Assembly: GCA_024401645.1 (NCBI GenBank)
Contig: JAKSKR010000007.1
Coordinates: 36,039-100,038 of the forward strand
Source: Paludibacteraceae bacterium
GTDB lineage: Bacteria > Bacteroidota > Bacteroidia > Bacteroidales > Paludibacteraceae
Direction: 5' to 3'
DNA: 64,000 nt
Shown here: positions 7,665 through 15,554 of the stretch, piece after piece
Layout of the letters: every line of letters starts with the position of its first letter
How positions within the stretch are numbered: the stretch's first letter is position 1
Position numbers and translations under genes: made by a program
The notes under the pieces: generated by a model
The model's input: the letters and a program-made list of their open reading frames with translations, nothing else
What the model was told of the DNA's origin: nothing
The model's database searches: none

Positions 7665-8483
7665 TTAATAATCAACTACAACTTTTAATAAGAATCCTAA
7701 ATGTAGCAGGATAATTAAGATGATGGCTGTCCATCGAAAGGCTTTTGGTTGAATAAGTTTGTTGAACAGGTAGGCATAGCCAAAGGCTTGTATTAATTTA
7801 GAGGATGCGACTGAACTAATGGAGATTTTTTTCATTTGTTCTAATCCTAGTGAAGTAATGCTTTCGGTAGGAAACAGATTAGGCATGAAGTAATTGCTCG
7901 TCATAGCAAACATAAGGATGATGGTAATGATGCAGTAGGTCCGGTTGTTTACCTTACCAGGTGTAAAGTCTTCGGCTCTCACCAACTCCAGTTGCATAAT
8001 GTGGTCGCCTATGGTTTTGTGTGTAGTGCACACACATGCTAGTTCTGCTATGCAGTAAATGAAGAACGTGTTCCTTATCATGAAACTGGTAACGGTAAGG
8101 TCTGGGTGGCTTATGAATTGACCATACGAAAAGGCTAGCAACGCGTTGCGTAGTATGCACAGTAATGGTTTTTTCACGTCGTTCCCTTCTTTCTGCAATC
8201 TCAATCCCATGATTCTTTTCCCAAGGCTTGGGCCAAGGGTATCTTTAAGTAGAAGGTAGAGTGTGCCAAGGCTGTATAACACATAATTAAGGTTATGGGA
8301 GGCTTGAAAATAACTTGCGTGCCAAACGAAATGGTTGCTTCCCATTTCGGTACTCCAATAGGAAATTGTGTCGGCTGTGTAATACACGACTTGGATTAGA
8401 CTACCTATGATGGGGATAGGCAAAAAATCTATTAAGGCTGCGCAAAGCCATTCGGCTTTGCTGACATTTTGTATGTTGCTCAT
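7665..8483 (-). CDS. RDD-family membrane protein
   Basis: 272 residues. AEWLCAALIDFLPIP at the N-terminus and LLLKDTLGPSLGKRIMGLRL in the middle match the RDD pattern, with further TM segments near the C-terminus (AIILIILLHLGFLLKVV). It is the upstream member of a two-gene RDD operon. Sequence similarity to the partner is modest outside the signature motifs, so the duplication is old or the two form a hetero-oligomer (inference). A TATCTTTG -7 box stands 26 bases before the start. Confidence 0.75.
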   Translation of the reverse strand: MSNIQNVSKAEWLCAALIDFLPIPIIGSLIQVVYYTADTISYWSTEMGSNHFVWHASYFQASHNLNYVLYSLGTLYLLLKDTLGPSLGKRIMGLRLQKEGNDVKKPLLCILRNALLAFSYGQFISHPDLTVTSFMIRNTFFIYCIAELACVCTTHKTIGDHIMQLELVRAEDFTPGKVNNRTYCIITIILMFAMTSNYFMPNLFPTESITSLGLEQMKKISISSVASSKLIQAFGYAYLFNKLIQPKAFRWTAIILIILLHLGFLLKVVVDY

Positions 8484-8508
8484 TTCTGTGTGGTTTTATT
8501 TTGGCGGT

Positions 8509-8516
8509 CAAAGATA
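8509..8516 (-). promoter_or_regulatory. -7 box for the RDD operon
   Basis: TATCTTTG on the minus strand, 26 bases before the ATG at 8481-8483. Confidence 0.5.
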
Positions 8517-8520
8517 TAAA

Positions 8521-8554
8521 AATCCCCAAAAGTTCTTTCAAACCCTTGGGGATT
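8521..8554 (-). terminator. Terminator of the InlB-repeat-like gene
   Basis: AATCCCCAA (8521-8529) pairs perfectly with TTGGGGATT (8546-8554), followed on the minus strand by TTTTATATC. It separates the 8610 gene from the RDD operon. Confidence 0.7.
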
Positions 8555-8570
8555 ATATGTCTTGACATTA

Positions 8571-8597
8571 GAAGCTGTTTATATTTTTAATAGCTTC
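8571..8597. mobile_element. 27-bp miniature remnant of the GAAGCTG-ended MITE
   Basis: GAAGCTGTTT at 8571-8580 and AGCTTC at 8592-8597 reproduce both ends of the 176-bp MITEs at 34187 and 37117, with almost everything between removed. It is flanked on both sides by TTA (8568-8570 and 8598-8600), the same kind of 3-bp target duplication as the full copies. It lies between a gene and its terminator. Confidence 0.55.
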
Positions 8598-8609
8598 TTA
8601 ATCTTAAAA

Positions 8610-8969
8610 TTAGTCTGGATCGATGATTGCGCCCATGTCGCCACCTTTAGCGTACTGTGCGTATACCTCGAGGTTTGAAGTAACATTGTTGGTTGCTACG
8701 CTCCAGTTGGTAAATAGGTAGCCTTCAATAGTTGGGGCTGTTACTTCCTTTGCTGCAGTGCCTTCTTCAACAAGTTGGGTGTTGATGAGGGTGCTGTCCA
8801 TACCATAGAAGTTTACTGTGTACATCTTTACGGCGTCGAATGAAACGCGGGTTACTTTTTCTGCGTCATACGATACTACGGTTCCGTCGCTCAACTCTAC
8901 GTTCATAGTTGCGGCTATTGCGTTGCCAATTGCAACAAAGGCAGATACAAAGAGTAAAATTTTTTTCAT
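8610..8969 (-). CDS. Secreted protein with an InlB B-repeat-like domain (119 aa)
   Basis: A Sec signal peptide (MKKILLFVSAFVAIGNAIAA) precedes a short region MNVELSDGTVVSYDAEKVTRVSF, a strand pattern common in Bacteroidetes secreted proteins. Residues about 49-107 (YTVNFYGMDSTLINTQ...EGYLFTNWSV...VYAQY) have the V-x-F-Y-x-x-D...G...F..W pattern of an internalin B-type repeat, a small beta-grasp surface module. It may be a free-standing adhesin-like piece or cargo. Its own -7 box and terminator make it a single-gene unit. Confidence 0.7.
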   Translation of the reverse strand: MKKILLFVSAFVAIGNAIAATMNVELSDGTVVSYDAEKVTRVSFDAVKMYTVNFYGMDSTLINTQLVEEGTAAKEVTAPTIEGYLFTNWSVATNNVTSNLEVYAQYAKGGDMGAIIDPD

Positions 8970-9013
8970 GTATTTTTAATTTATAGTTATTTAGTTACGA
9001 TTCATTAATTATG

Positions 9014-9021
9014 CAAAAATA
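9014..9021 (-). promoter_or_regulatory. -7 box for the 8610 gene
   Basis: TATTTTTG on the minus strand fits TAnnTTTG and lies 44 bases before the ATG. Confidence 0.4.
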
Positions 9022-9043
9022 ACAAAAAAGATGAAAAAAGAAA

Positions 9044-9074
9044 TCCCTAAACGCAAACGTGTTGCATTTAGGGA
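9044..9074 (-). terminator. Terminator of the pectinase gene
   Basis: TCCCTAAACGC (9044-9054) pairs with GCATTTAGGGA (9064-9074). On the minus strand it is followed by TTTCTTTTTTC. Confidence 0.75.
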
Positions 9075-9102
9075 ATTTTTTGTTGCCGAATGTGCTATTC
9101 CA

Positions 9103-12100
9103 CTATTCTTTCACCGTAAACTTTTTACCTTGTTGAACGTAGATGTGTCCCTTCTCAACGTGGTAAATCCTACGGCCCATAATGTCGAATATTGGGGCAT
9201 TCACTTTTACCTCGTCGGCAGTTATGTTGCTGTTGCCGGTTTGTTCGCATTCGCAGTCTTCAACCTCCACTTCCATAATGAAGCACGCTTGTGCCTCGGT
9301 GAAGGTAAAGGTGAACGCGTCGCAAACGTTTTCGCCGAAGTCGTACGAAACTTTGGCTGGCGACGCTGCGCTGTTGCTGTTCAAGGCCAGTGTTGTGCTC
9401 TTGCCGTTAATTTCGTTAAGCTTGGCGGTTGCCTCGGTGTCGTTTGAGTATCCAATGAAGGTGACGTTCACAACTCTTACGCCTTTTGGCAGGTAGAAGG
9501 TGCTTTGTGCGCCTTTCGAATTCTTGAAGGTAGAGTAGGTGGCACCATTGTAGTTGATGTCGTTTCCGTAAAGGATGTTTTTGTCGTTACGGCTACTAAT
9601 TGCCCATGCAAAGTCGGTTTGTCCGTTTGCGGTGCAGGTCCACTTGTTATTGTATTCGTTGCCGTTGGTCGAACTGGTTGTGCCGTTGCCGTAGTAAAGG
9701 ACTACTGTTTTGCGTCCGTCGTCAACAGGTTCTGCTTTCACGCCGTTCGATGCTGCTCCAAGTCCACCCATGGCATTGGCTGCCCTAACGGTGAAGACGT
9801 CTGTTGCACTGGTGTTGCTTGGCAGCTTGTATTTGTTGTCGGTAATGTTTGCCAAGTACACGTTGTTCTTGAAGATGAAGTAGCAAAGTGCAGAATCGTT
9901 ATCCATCCAGCTAATGGTGTTGCCTTCAACTTTCACCTTTGGTGCCGAAACCTGTTTGCAGAGGTTGTCGGGTGCCCAGTTGTCGCTGCCGGCAAGAACA
10001 TTGCCAACGGTATATTTCGCAGCATCGTTTGCCGAAAGCACAGGGTTAAGGTAGGCGGTAGCGCCATCTTTCGTGTAGGCGGTGCGTCGGTTGCTTAAGT
10101 TAACGGGGTTGCCGTTGGCATCTACGCTGTTGTATTCGGCAAACTGGGCCGGATTTACGTTCATAGGGTCGCCCCAACCAGCCGACTGTGGCAGAATGTT
10201 CATCTTGGTGTTGATGTAGACGCATTTAGGGGAGCCTTGCCATGAGCGGCCTAGGCGGTACTGGTTGTTGTTTATCTTGTCGCCATCAATCACGCAGTCG
10301 CGGAACACGTATCCCCATGTACCTTCCTTGGTGGCTGGGGCTGTAATTACGTTGCTGCTGGTACGGTATTCCAAGAAGATGCGGCTCTTGTTGAAGAAGA
10401 CGTCGCCATATCCGCAAATAAAGTCTACTGTACCGTGTATGTCGCAACCCTCCCAGTACGAACGGTCGGTGCGGCTATAGTAGGTGTCTTGTCCGCTGAG
10501 CAGTCTCACGTTCTTGTAGATGTTCTTCTTGCCATCGTCGCGAATTACGACAAAACGTCCGGCAAATGCACCGGCTTGCATTTCGCCTTTGTTCTGCAGG
10601 GTGAGGTCTTGCAGGTAGAGGTCGCGCGCTGCGGTGGTAAAGTAGAGGGTGGCAGTGGTGCCGATGGCTTCTTCGGTCGACTTGTTGTAGATGCTGACGC
10701 CATCCATACTTTGGCCGATTAACGAAACGGTTGCGGCTTTCCAGGTGGTCATCTGGTTGCCATCGCCAGTTAGTGCTCCAATATTATAGTTGCCGTTTGG
10801 TACGAAGATGTAGAAACGTTGGTTGCGGCTGGCTTCTGCGGCTGCCTTTGCTGCCTTAAAGTCGCCGTCGACACCCACCACAAAGTCGAACTTGCGTTTC
10901 TCGATGCTGTAGCCCGATGCCTTGACGGTGATCACTATGTCGTAAGTTGCCTCGTTAATGCCACCAACGGTCTTAACGGTTGCCAGGTATTCGCCGGCAG
11001 CATCGTAGGCTCCACCTTCAAAGGTAATGGTCTTGCTGCTGTTGTCTATCTTATAGGTAAATCCGTCGGGAAGGTCGCCTTCCACACTAACGGTGTTGGC
11101 ATTTTCCCAATTAAAGTAGAACGCGCCAAGTGCCTCGCCCTTGTTTACGGTTTGACGGGTGCTGCCGGTGCCGTGTTTAATGAGCTTGGCCGAATCTTGA
11201 ACGGCGGTTTGGGCATCGCAGGTGTAGTCGCTGGTTGTTAAGGCGTTGCTTAAGCCTTCTACCATAATTTCGCACACTAGCGAGTTCATGTAAACTTCCA
11301 GGTTGGTGTAGCCGCTACCGTCGTTGGCAATAGCCTTGCCGTCGGCAGCGTTGTTTGGGTTAAGTCCGTGTGCATTTTCCCAACTGTCGGGCATACCGTC
11401 ACCATCGCTGTCGGTAGGTTTTGTTCCACTCTTGTAGGTTGGCCATCCGCCAACGTCGCTGGTCTTGTCAATAATGCCCAGTCCGCCAAGCACCGAACCT
11501 TTGTAGGTGTAGGTGCCGTTCTTGGCTTCGTTGGCAATGCGTGCATCCACGGCGTCGCGGCTTTTCGATGCGCCTGCAAGTGCAAGAACCTTGTTGAAGG
11601 CGTTTGCTGCGGTGTGTGTGGTAACAGCCGTTACCTTATATTCGTAGTTCGACGTAATGCCTTGCTTTGTCATGCCACCGTTGTTGCCGGTGTTTAGGTC
11701 AATACCGTTCCAGTCCCAGTTTTCGCCCTTGCCTTCCATGTAGTTGCCTTTCAGGTAGAAGTGGCCATAAACGCCCTTTGGCTGCGAGTTGCTGCCATCG
11801 TCGGCATAGACTTCGAAGATGCGGTATTTTATGTTGTTGCCGGTTGCAGGTCCGCTCTTGTAGTAGTTGTTAACGAAGTTGTAGCTACCACCTTCGCCGG
11901 CATAGCCACTGTTGGTGCTGCCCCAGTTGTAGAAGACGTTGTTGCGCAAGTCAACCAACTCAAGGTCGGGCTGATTGGTATATCGGCTACCGCAAAGGCG
12001 TGGGTTGCGGCTGTCGTGGTGGGCTAGCAGGTTGTGGTGGAACGATGCGCCTTGTCCGCCCCAAATGCCGCCATAGCCGTGGTATCCCTTGGGGTGAAGC

Positions 12101-12672
12101 GAACCGCGCAAGCTCTCGGCTATTAGGCACCATTGCATGGTGAAGTTCTGGTTGCCGTAGAACGATGCACACTCGTCGGTACACCAGCTCATTGAGCAGT
12201 GGTCGAGGATGATGTTGCTGCGGTTGCGGCCCCAAATGGCATCGCGGTCTTGGTAGGGACTGCCATCGGCATTGTACCCGTCGGGCTTGTCGGTGCCAAG
12301 TCGGAAACGGATGAAGCGGATGACCACCTCGTTGGCGCCAACGTAGACGTTGTAGTCCTTTATGCAGATGCCGTCGCCCGGTGCTGTCTGTCCGGCAATG
12401 GTTATGCTGTCGTTCTTAATGTTCAGAACTGAATTCAGTTCAATAATGCCACTCACGTCGAAGACCACGGTGCGTGCGCCCTTCTGGTTAACGGCGTAGC
12501 GGAGTGAACCTTCTTTCCCGTCGTCCGAAAGGTTGGTAACGTGGTAAACCTTGCCACCGCGTCCGCCTTTGGTGTACATGCCAAAACCTTCGGCTCCCGG
12601 AAAGGCTGGGGTGGCTGCCATGGCACACTGTGTGCCCAGTGCAAGGGCTATGCCTGCCAATGTGTTTCTCAT
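9103..12672 (-). CDS. Secreted bifunctional pectate lyase (PL1-type) - pectinesterase (CE8)
   Basis: The signal peptide is MRNTLAGIALALGTQCAMA, so I take the ATG at 12672; an ATG 21 bases further up would add seven residues. Numbering by the longer form (1196 aa): pectate-lyase beta-helix about 30-410 (FPGAEGFG, GSLRYAVNQ, DHCSMSWC, HDSRNPR); an Asp-rich SDGDGMPDSW calcium-type loop near 429; an Ig-like linker 505-592; pectin methylesterase about 600-905 with QDTYYSR (735), DFICG (757) and LGRSW (814), the family's catalytic residues; FN3-like 913-985; a beta-rich module to 1145; and a tail with IFDIMGRRIY and IYVQQGKKFTV like type IX secretion sorting tails. It would de-esterify and cleave pectin outside the cell. 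Confidence 0.92.
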   Translation of the reverse strand: MRNTLAGIALALGTQCAMAATPAFPGAEGFGMYTKGGRGGKVYHVTNLSDDGKEGSLRYAVNQKGARTVVFDVSGIIELNSVLNIKNDSITIAGQTAPGDGICIKDYNVYVGANEVVIRFIRFRLGTDKPDGYNADGSPYQDRDAIWGRNRSNIILDHCSMSWCTDECASFYGNQNFTMQWCLIAESLRGSLHPKGYHGYGGIWGGQGASFHHNLLAHHDSRNPRLCGSRYTNQPDLELVDLRNNVFYNWGSTNSGYAGEGGSYNFVNNYYKSGPATGNNIKYRIFEVYADDGSNSQPKGVYGHFYLKGNYMEGKGENWDWNGIDLNTGNNGGMTKQGITSNYEYKVTAVTTHTAANAFNKVLALAGASKSRDAVDARIANEAKNGTYTYKGSVLGGLGIIDKTSDVGGWPTYKSGTKPTDSDGDGMPDSWENAHGLNPNNAADGKAIANDGSGYTNLEVYMNSLVCEIMVEGLSNALTTSDYTCDAQTAVQDSAKLIKHGTGSTRQTVNKGEALGAFYFNWENANTVSVEGDLPDGFTYKIDNSSKTITFEGGAYDAAGEYLATVKTVGGINEATYDIVITVKASGYSIEKRKFDFVVGVDGDFKAAKAAAEASRNQRFYIFVPNGNYNIGALTGDGNQMTTWKAATVSLIGQSMDGVSIYNKSTEEAIGTTATLYFTTAARDLYLQDLTLQNKGEMQAGAFAGRFVVIRDDGKKNIYKNVRLLSGQDTYYSRTDRSYWEGCDIHGTVDFICGYGDVFFNKSRIFLEYRTSSNVITAPATKEGTWGYVFRDCVIDGDKINNNQYRLGRSWQGSPKCVYINTKMNILPQSAGWGDPMNVNPAQFAEYNSVDANGNPVNLSNRRTAYTKDGATAYLNPVLSANDAAKYTVGNVLAGSDNWAPDNLCKQVSAPKVKVEGNTISWMDNDSALCYFIFKNNVYLANITDNKYKLPSNTSATDVFTVRAANAMGGLGAASNGVKAEPVDDGRKTVVLYYGNGTTSSTNGNEYNNKWTCTANGQTDFAWAISSRNDKNILYGNDINYNGATYSTFKNSKGAQSTFYLPKGVRVVNVTFIGYSNDTEATAKLNEINGKSTTLALNSNSAASPAKVSYDFGENVCDAFTFTFTEAQACFIMEVEVEDCECEQTGNSNITADEVKVNAPIFDIMGRRIYHVEKGHIYVQQGKKFTVKE

Positions 12673-12748
12673 ATATTTATGTAGTAGTTCCATTTTGTAG
12701 TAGTATTAGAAAGTCCTTATTGGTGATAGTTCTATCTGTTGATATATG

Positions 12749-12756
12749 CAAATATA
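12749..12756 (-). promoter_or_regulatory. -7 box for the pectinase gene
   Basis: TATATTTG on the minus strand, 76 bases before the chosen ATG. No good -33 element was seen. Confidence 0.4.
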
Positions 12757-12866
12757 TAAGTTTTAGAATAGTAGAATATGGATTATTTTTGCATTTATAG
12801 GTAATTTTCGTCTCATTACGCGTAAAATATCCGTAACTTTCCAACCGAAATATTATTTTGGTATCG

Positions 12867-13373
12867 ATGGAAACGGTTGAAAAGATAAAACAGCGCATGA
12901 TGGCTTTCTATGGCGAGAACCCGCCAGTTGACGAGCAGGTTAGGCATACGCTAGACGTTACCGACTATACGGTGCGTTTGGCTAAACTGATGGGTTTGGA
13001 TCAACGCCAAACCGACTTGCTTACCATTGCTGCCCTTCTTCACGACGTGGGTTGCCCCAAGGCACGCGAGCTCTATGGCAAAGCCTTGCCGCCTTACCAA
13101 GAGAAATTTGGTCGTGAAATTGCGGAAGCGTGGCTTACCGACTATGCCGAACTCTCGGCCGACGAGCGTACTTGGTTGGCCAATGTTGTTGGCTACCACC
13201 ACCATCCGCGTCAGGCAACCGAAATGGGCTTCCGCCCCTTGTTCGAGGCCGACACTATCGTAAATATGTACGAAGGGTACTATAAGCAAGGTCAGGAACA
13301 ACACGTTTACGATACCCTTCTAGAGACCGATGAGGGTAAGTCTCTTTTTGCAGAAATGTTTTTAAAAAAGTAA
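12867..13373 (+). CDS. HD-domain phosphohydrolase (168 aa)
   Basis: The HD superfamily motifs are clear: H near residue 30 (VRHTLDV), the HD pair in ALLHDVGCPKAR, a later VVGYHHHPRQ and D in LFEADTIVNMYEG. Proteins of this size and layout are small metal-dependent phosphohydrolases acting on nucleotides or related phosphates; the substrate is not evident. I prefer the ATG at 12867 over a TTG nine bases upstream. The expansin gene starts 6 bases after the stop, so the two are likely co-transcribed although functionally unrelated. Confidence 0.8.
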   Translation: METVEKIKQRMMAFYGENPPVDEQVRHTLDVTDYTVRLAKLMGLDQRQTDLLTIAALLHDVGCPKARELYGKALPPYQEKFGREIAEAWLTDYAELSADERTWLANVVGYHHHPRQATEMGFRPLFEADTIVNMYEGYYKQGQEQHVYDTLLETDEGKSLFAEMFLKK

Positions 13374-13379
13374 TAAGTA

Positions 13380-14294
13380 ATGATTAAGCGTTTAATTTCT
13401 TGCACTCTATTGTTGTTGGCAAGTGTGGTGTCTGCCTTTGCCCAATCGTTCTGCGACACCACTTGGTACACTGGCGAGGGTACCCAGTATGGTGGGGTGG
13501 CGGGTAGCAATGGCGGTAATTGTGGCATTTGGGTCGATGAAGACGACATCTACACCTGTGCCCTCAACCATTCGCAATACGATAGCAGCATGGCGTGTGG
13601 TGCGTGCATACATGCCTATGGCCCATTGGGCGACATCACCATCAAGGTGGTCGACCGTTGCCCTGAATGCAAACCGGGCGATATTGATTTCTCAACTGGC
13701 TCGTTTGTGAAAGTAGCTACGCTCGAGGCCGGACGTGTGCCCATCAGGTGGCAGTTCGTACCTTGTCCGTTAGCCGAACAGAAGAACATACAGGTCTTCT
13801 ACGATGCCGGCACCAGTCCTTACTATTTCAAGGCCATGTTCAGCAACTTGTATGTGGCCCTCAAAACCGTGGAATTTCTTGATGACGATGGCAGTTGGGT
13901 GAACATTCACCGCGAGATGTATAACTATTTTGTGCATCCGGGTGGACTGGGTGGCGACAAGACAAAGGTGGGTCCTTATACCTTTCGCCTAACCTCGTGG
14001 ACGGGTGAACAGATTGTTGCCGAAAACATTGAGGCTGTTCCCGACCAGGGTTTCGACTTGGGCGTACAGTTCACAACTCCTTATTGCGCCGATGCTACCA
14101 ATGCCCTCTCTATAAATGCCGATGAAGAGTCGGCTGAAATCTATAGGGTTGAAGTTATGGATGTGTTTGGCCGTTTGTTGGCTACGCAGAAGGAATGGAA
14201 CCCACAAACCCTTTCTGCCTTAAAGCCACAGGTGCTCCTAGTGCGCCAATACACCAACAAGGGCGTTTATACGCATAAGTGGATTGCACGTTGA
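13380..14294 (+). CDS. Bacterial expansin-like protein with C-terminal sorting-type tail
   Basis: Signal peptide MIKRLISCTLLLLASVVSAFA, then a six-stranded double-psi beta-barrel (about 24-125) with the expansin hallmarks: TTWYTGEGTQYGG, CALNHSQYD, ACGACIHAYGP, the conserved Asp in VVDRCPEC and GDIDFS. A second beta-sandwich (about 130-225; YYFKAMFSNLYVALKTVEF, MYNYFV, GPYTFRLTS) matches the CBM63-type second domain of bacterial expansins. The C-terminus (YRVEVMDVFGRLLATQ, GVYTHKWIAR) resembles a type IX secretion tail. Expansins loosen cellulose/pectin networks without hydrolysis. It lies 700 bp from the pectinase, on the opposite strand, so the two form a plant-wall locus. Confidence 0.85.
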   Translation: MIKRLISCTLLLLASVVSAFAQSFCDTTWYTGEGTQYGGVAGSNGGNCGIWVDEDDIYTCALNHSQYDSSMACGACIHAYGPLGDITIKVVDRCPECKPGDIDFSTGSFVKVATLEAGRVPIRWQFVPCPLAEQKNIQVFYDAGTSPYYFKAMFSNLYVALKTVEFLDDDGSWVNIHREMYNYFVHPGGLGGDKTKVGPYTFRLTSWTGEQIVAENIEAVPDQGFDLGVQFTTPYCADATNALSINADEESAEIYRVEVMDVFGRLLATQKEWNPQTLSALKPQVLLVRQYTNKGVYTHKWIAR

Positions 14295-14327
14295 TAGCAA
14301 GTTGAGCGTAGGGGGCACTGAAATGTT

Positions 14328-14358
14328 TTTGTCGTCTCTTCTTTAAATCGTAACTTTG
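14328..14358 (+). promoter_or_regulatory. Complete Bacteroidetes promoter for the DUF819/PAP2 operon
   Basis: TTTG at 14328-14331, a 19-base spacer and TAACTTTG at 14351-14358 give a textbook -33/-7 pair. The ATG follows at 14382. Confidence 0.75.
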
Positions 14359-14381
14359 CACGCATATAAATTCGTTGACAA

Positions 14382-15554
14382 ATGTTTATTAAGGTTATCA
14401 TCGTCTTGTTCTGTGTGCTGACGCCACTGTTGATTACAGAACTTGCCCGCCGTGTGCCCCTATTGGCAAAGATAGGTACCATTACGGTGGCATATATCGT
14501 AGGGTGTATTGTTGGCTTGTCTGGCATATTCCCTTCAACCGACGAGTGTAAGGCTTTGTTGACGAATATTGCATCGGGGGCGGTCCCTGTTGCCATACCG
14601 CTCATGTTGTTTTCTTCAAACGTGCGTTCGTGGCGCCATTTGGCTCCCAATTTTGTAAAGTCGTTGTTCATGGGGCTTTTGGCATGTGCGGTTGTGGCTG
14701 TCATGGGTTTCTACCTCTTCGGTCAGTCCAACCCTCATAAGTATGCCGGCATTTCGGCCATGTTTGTTGGCCTCTATACCGGGGGAACTGCTAACATGGC
14801 AACCATTAAGGAAGTGGCAGGTGTTGACCAAGCCACATTTCTAATGGCACAGATTTATCAAATTCTGGTGGGTGCGGTCTATCTGGTGCTCATCATCGTC
14901 TTCGGTAAGTACATAGCGCGCTTCTTCCTCCCTGCTTTCCAACCAGGCATAGCCGCAAATGCCGAAAGTCAGCCCGACGTGGTTAGCCAAGAAGTTAAAA
15001 AGGACAATTCACCCCGTTTTTCAAAGAAGAATGCAGTAGCCTTGGCCATTGCATTCGGGTTGACCATCGTTATTTTGGCGGCTGGTTATGGGGTTACGCT
15101 TTTCTTCTCAAAGGAGGCGTTTATGGCTGTTTTCATGCTCACCATTTCGTTATTGGCCATCTTGTCGTCGCTGCACGACAAGGTCAACAGCTTGCCCCAT
15201 ACTTTCAGCGCAGGCATCTATTTCATCTTGGTGTTCAGTTTGGCTGTATCGGCACAAGTGGGTGGAGATATGTTTAAGAATCTCGACTTGCACTATTTCC
15301 TTTTCGTGTTGTTTGTAACCGTTGGCCCGTTGCTTGTGCACATTCTGTTCAATGCGCTGTTGAGGGTAGATGCCGACACCACACTTGTCAGTTCCATCGC
15401 CTTGGTTACTAGTCCGGCATTCGTACCCGTTATGGCTGGCGTACTAAAGAACCGCGAGGTTGTTGGCCCAGGCATTACCGTTGGCCTTATTGGCTATGCG
15501 GTGGGTACCTACTTGGGTTATGGCGTTTATAGTTTGTTGTTGGCACTATGCTAA
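14382..15554 (+). CDS. DUF819 (YjcL-like) multi-pass membrane protein
   Basis: 390 residues with about ten TM helices. The N-terminal LLITELARRVPLLAKIG and the later NVRSWRHLAPNF, YTGGTANMATIKEV and VTSPAFVPVMAGVLKNR follow the DUF819 family, membrane proteins distantly similar to bacterial transporters but of undetermined substrate. A cytoplasmic loop (about 190-215) is charged. The stop overlaps the ATG of the PAP2 gene by 7 bases, implying translational coupling. Confidence 0.8.
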   Translation: MFIKVIIVLFCVLTPLLITELARRVPLLAKIGTITVAYIVGCIVGLSGIFPSTDECKALLTNIASGAVPVAIPLMLFSSNVRSWRHLAPNFVKSLFMGLLACAVVAVMGFYLFGQSNPHKYAGISAMFVGLYTGGTANMATIKEVAGVDQATFLMAQIYQILVGAVYLVLIIVFGKYIARFFLPAFQPGIAANAESQPDVVSQEVKKDNSPRFSKKNAVALAIAFGLTIVILAAGYGVTLFFSKEAFMAVFMLTISLLAILSSLHDKVNSLPHTFSAGIYFILVFSLAVSAQVGGDMFKNLDLHYFLFVLFVTVGPLLVHILFNALLRVDADTTLVSSIALVTSPAFVPVMAGVLKNREVVGPGITVGLIGYAVGTYLGYGVYSLLLALC

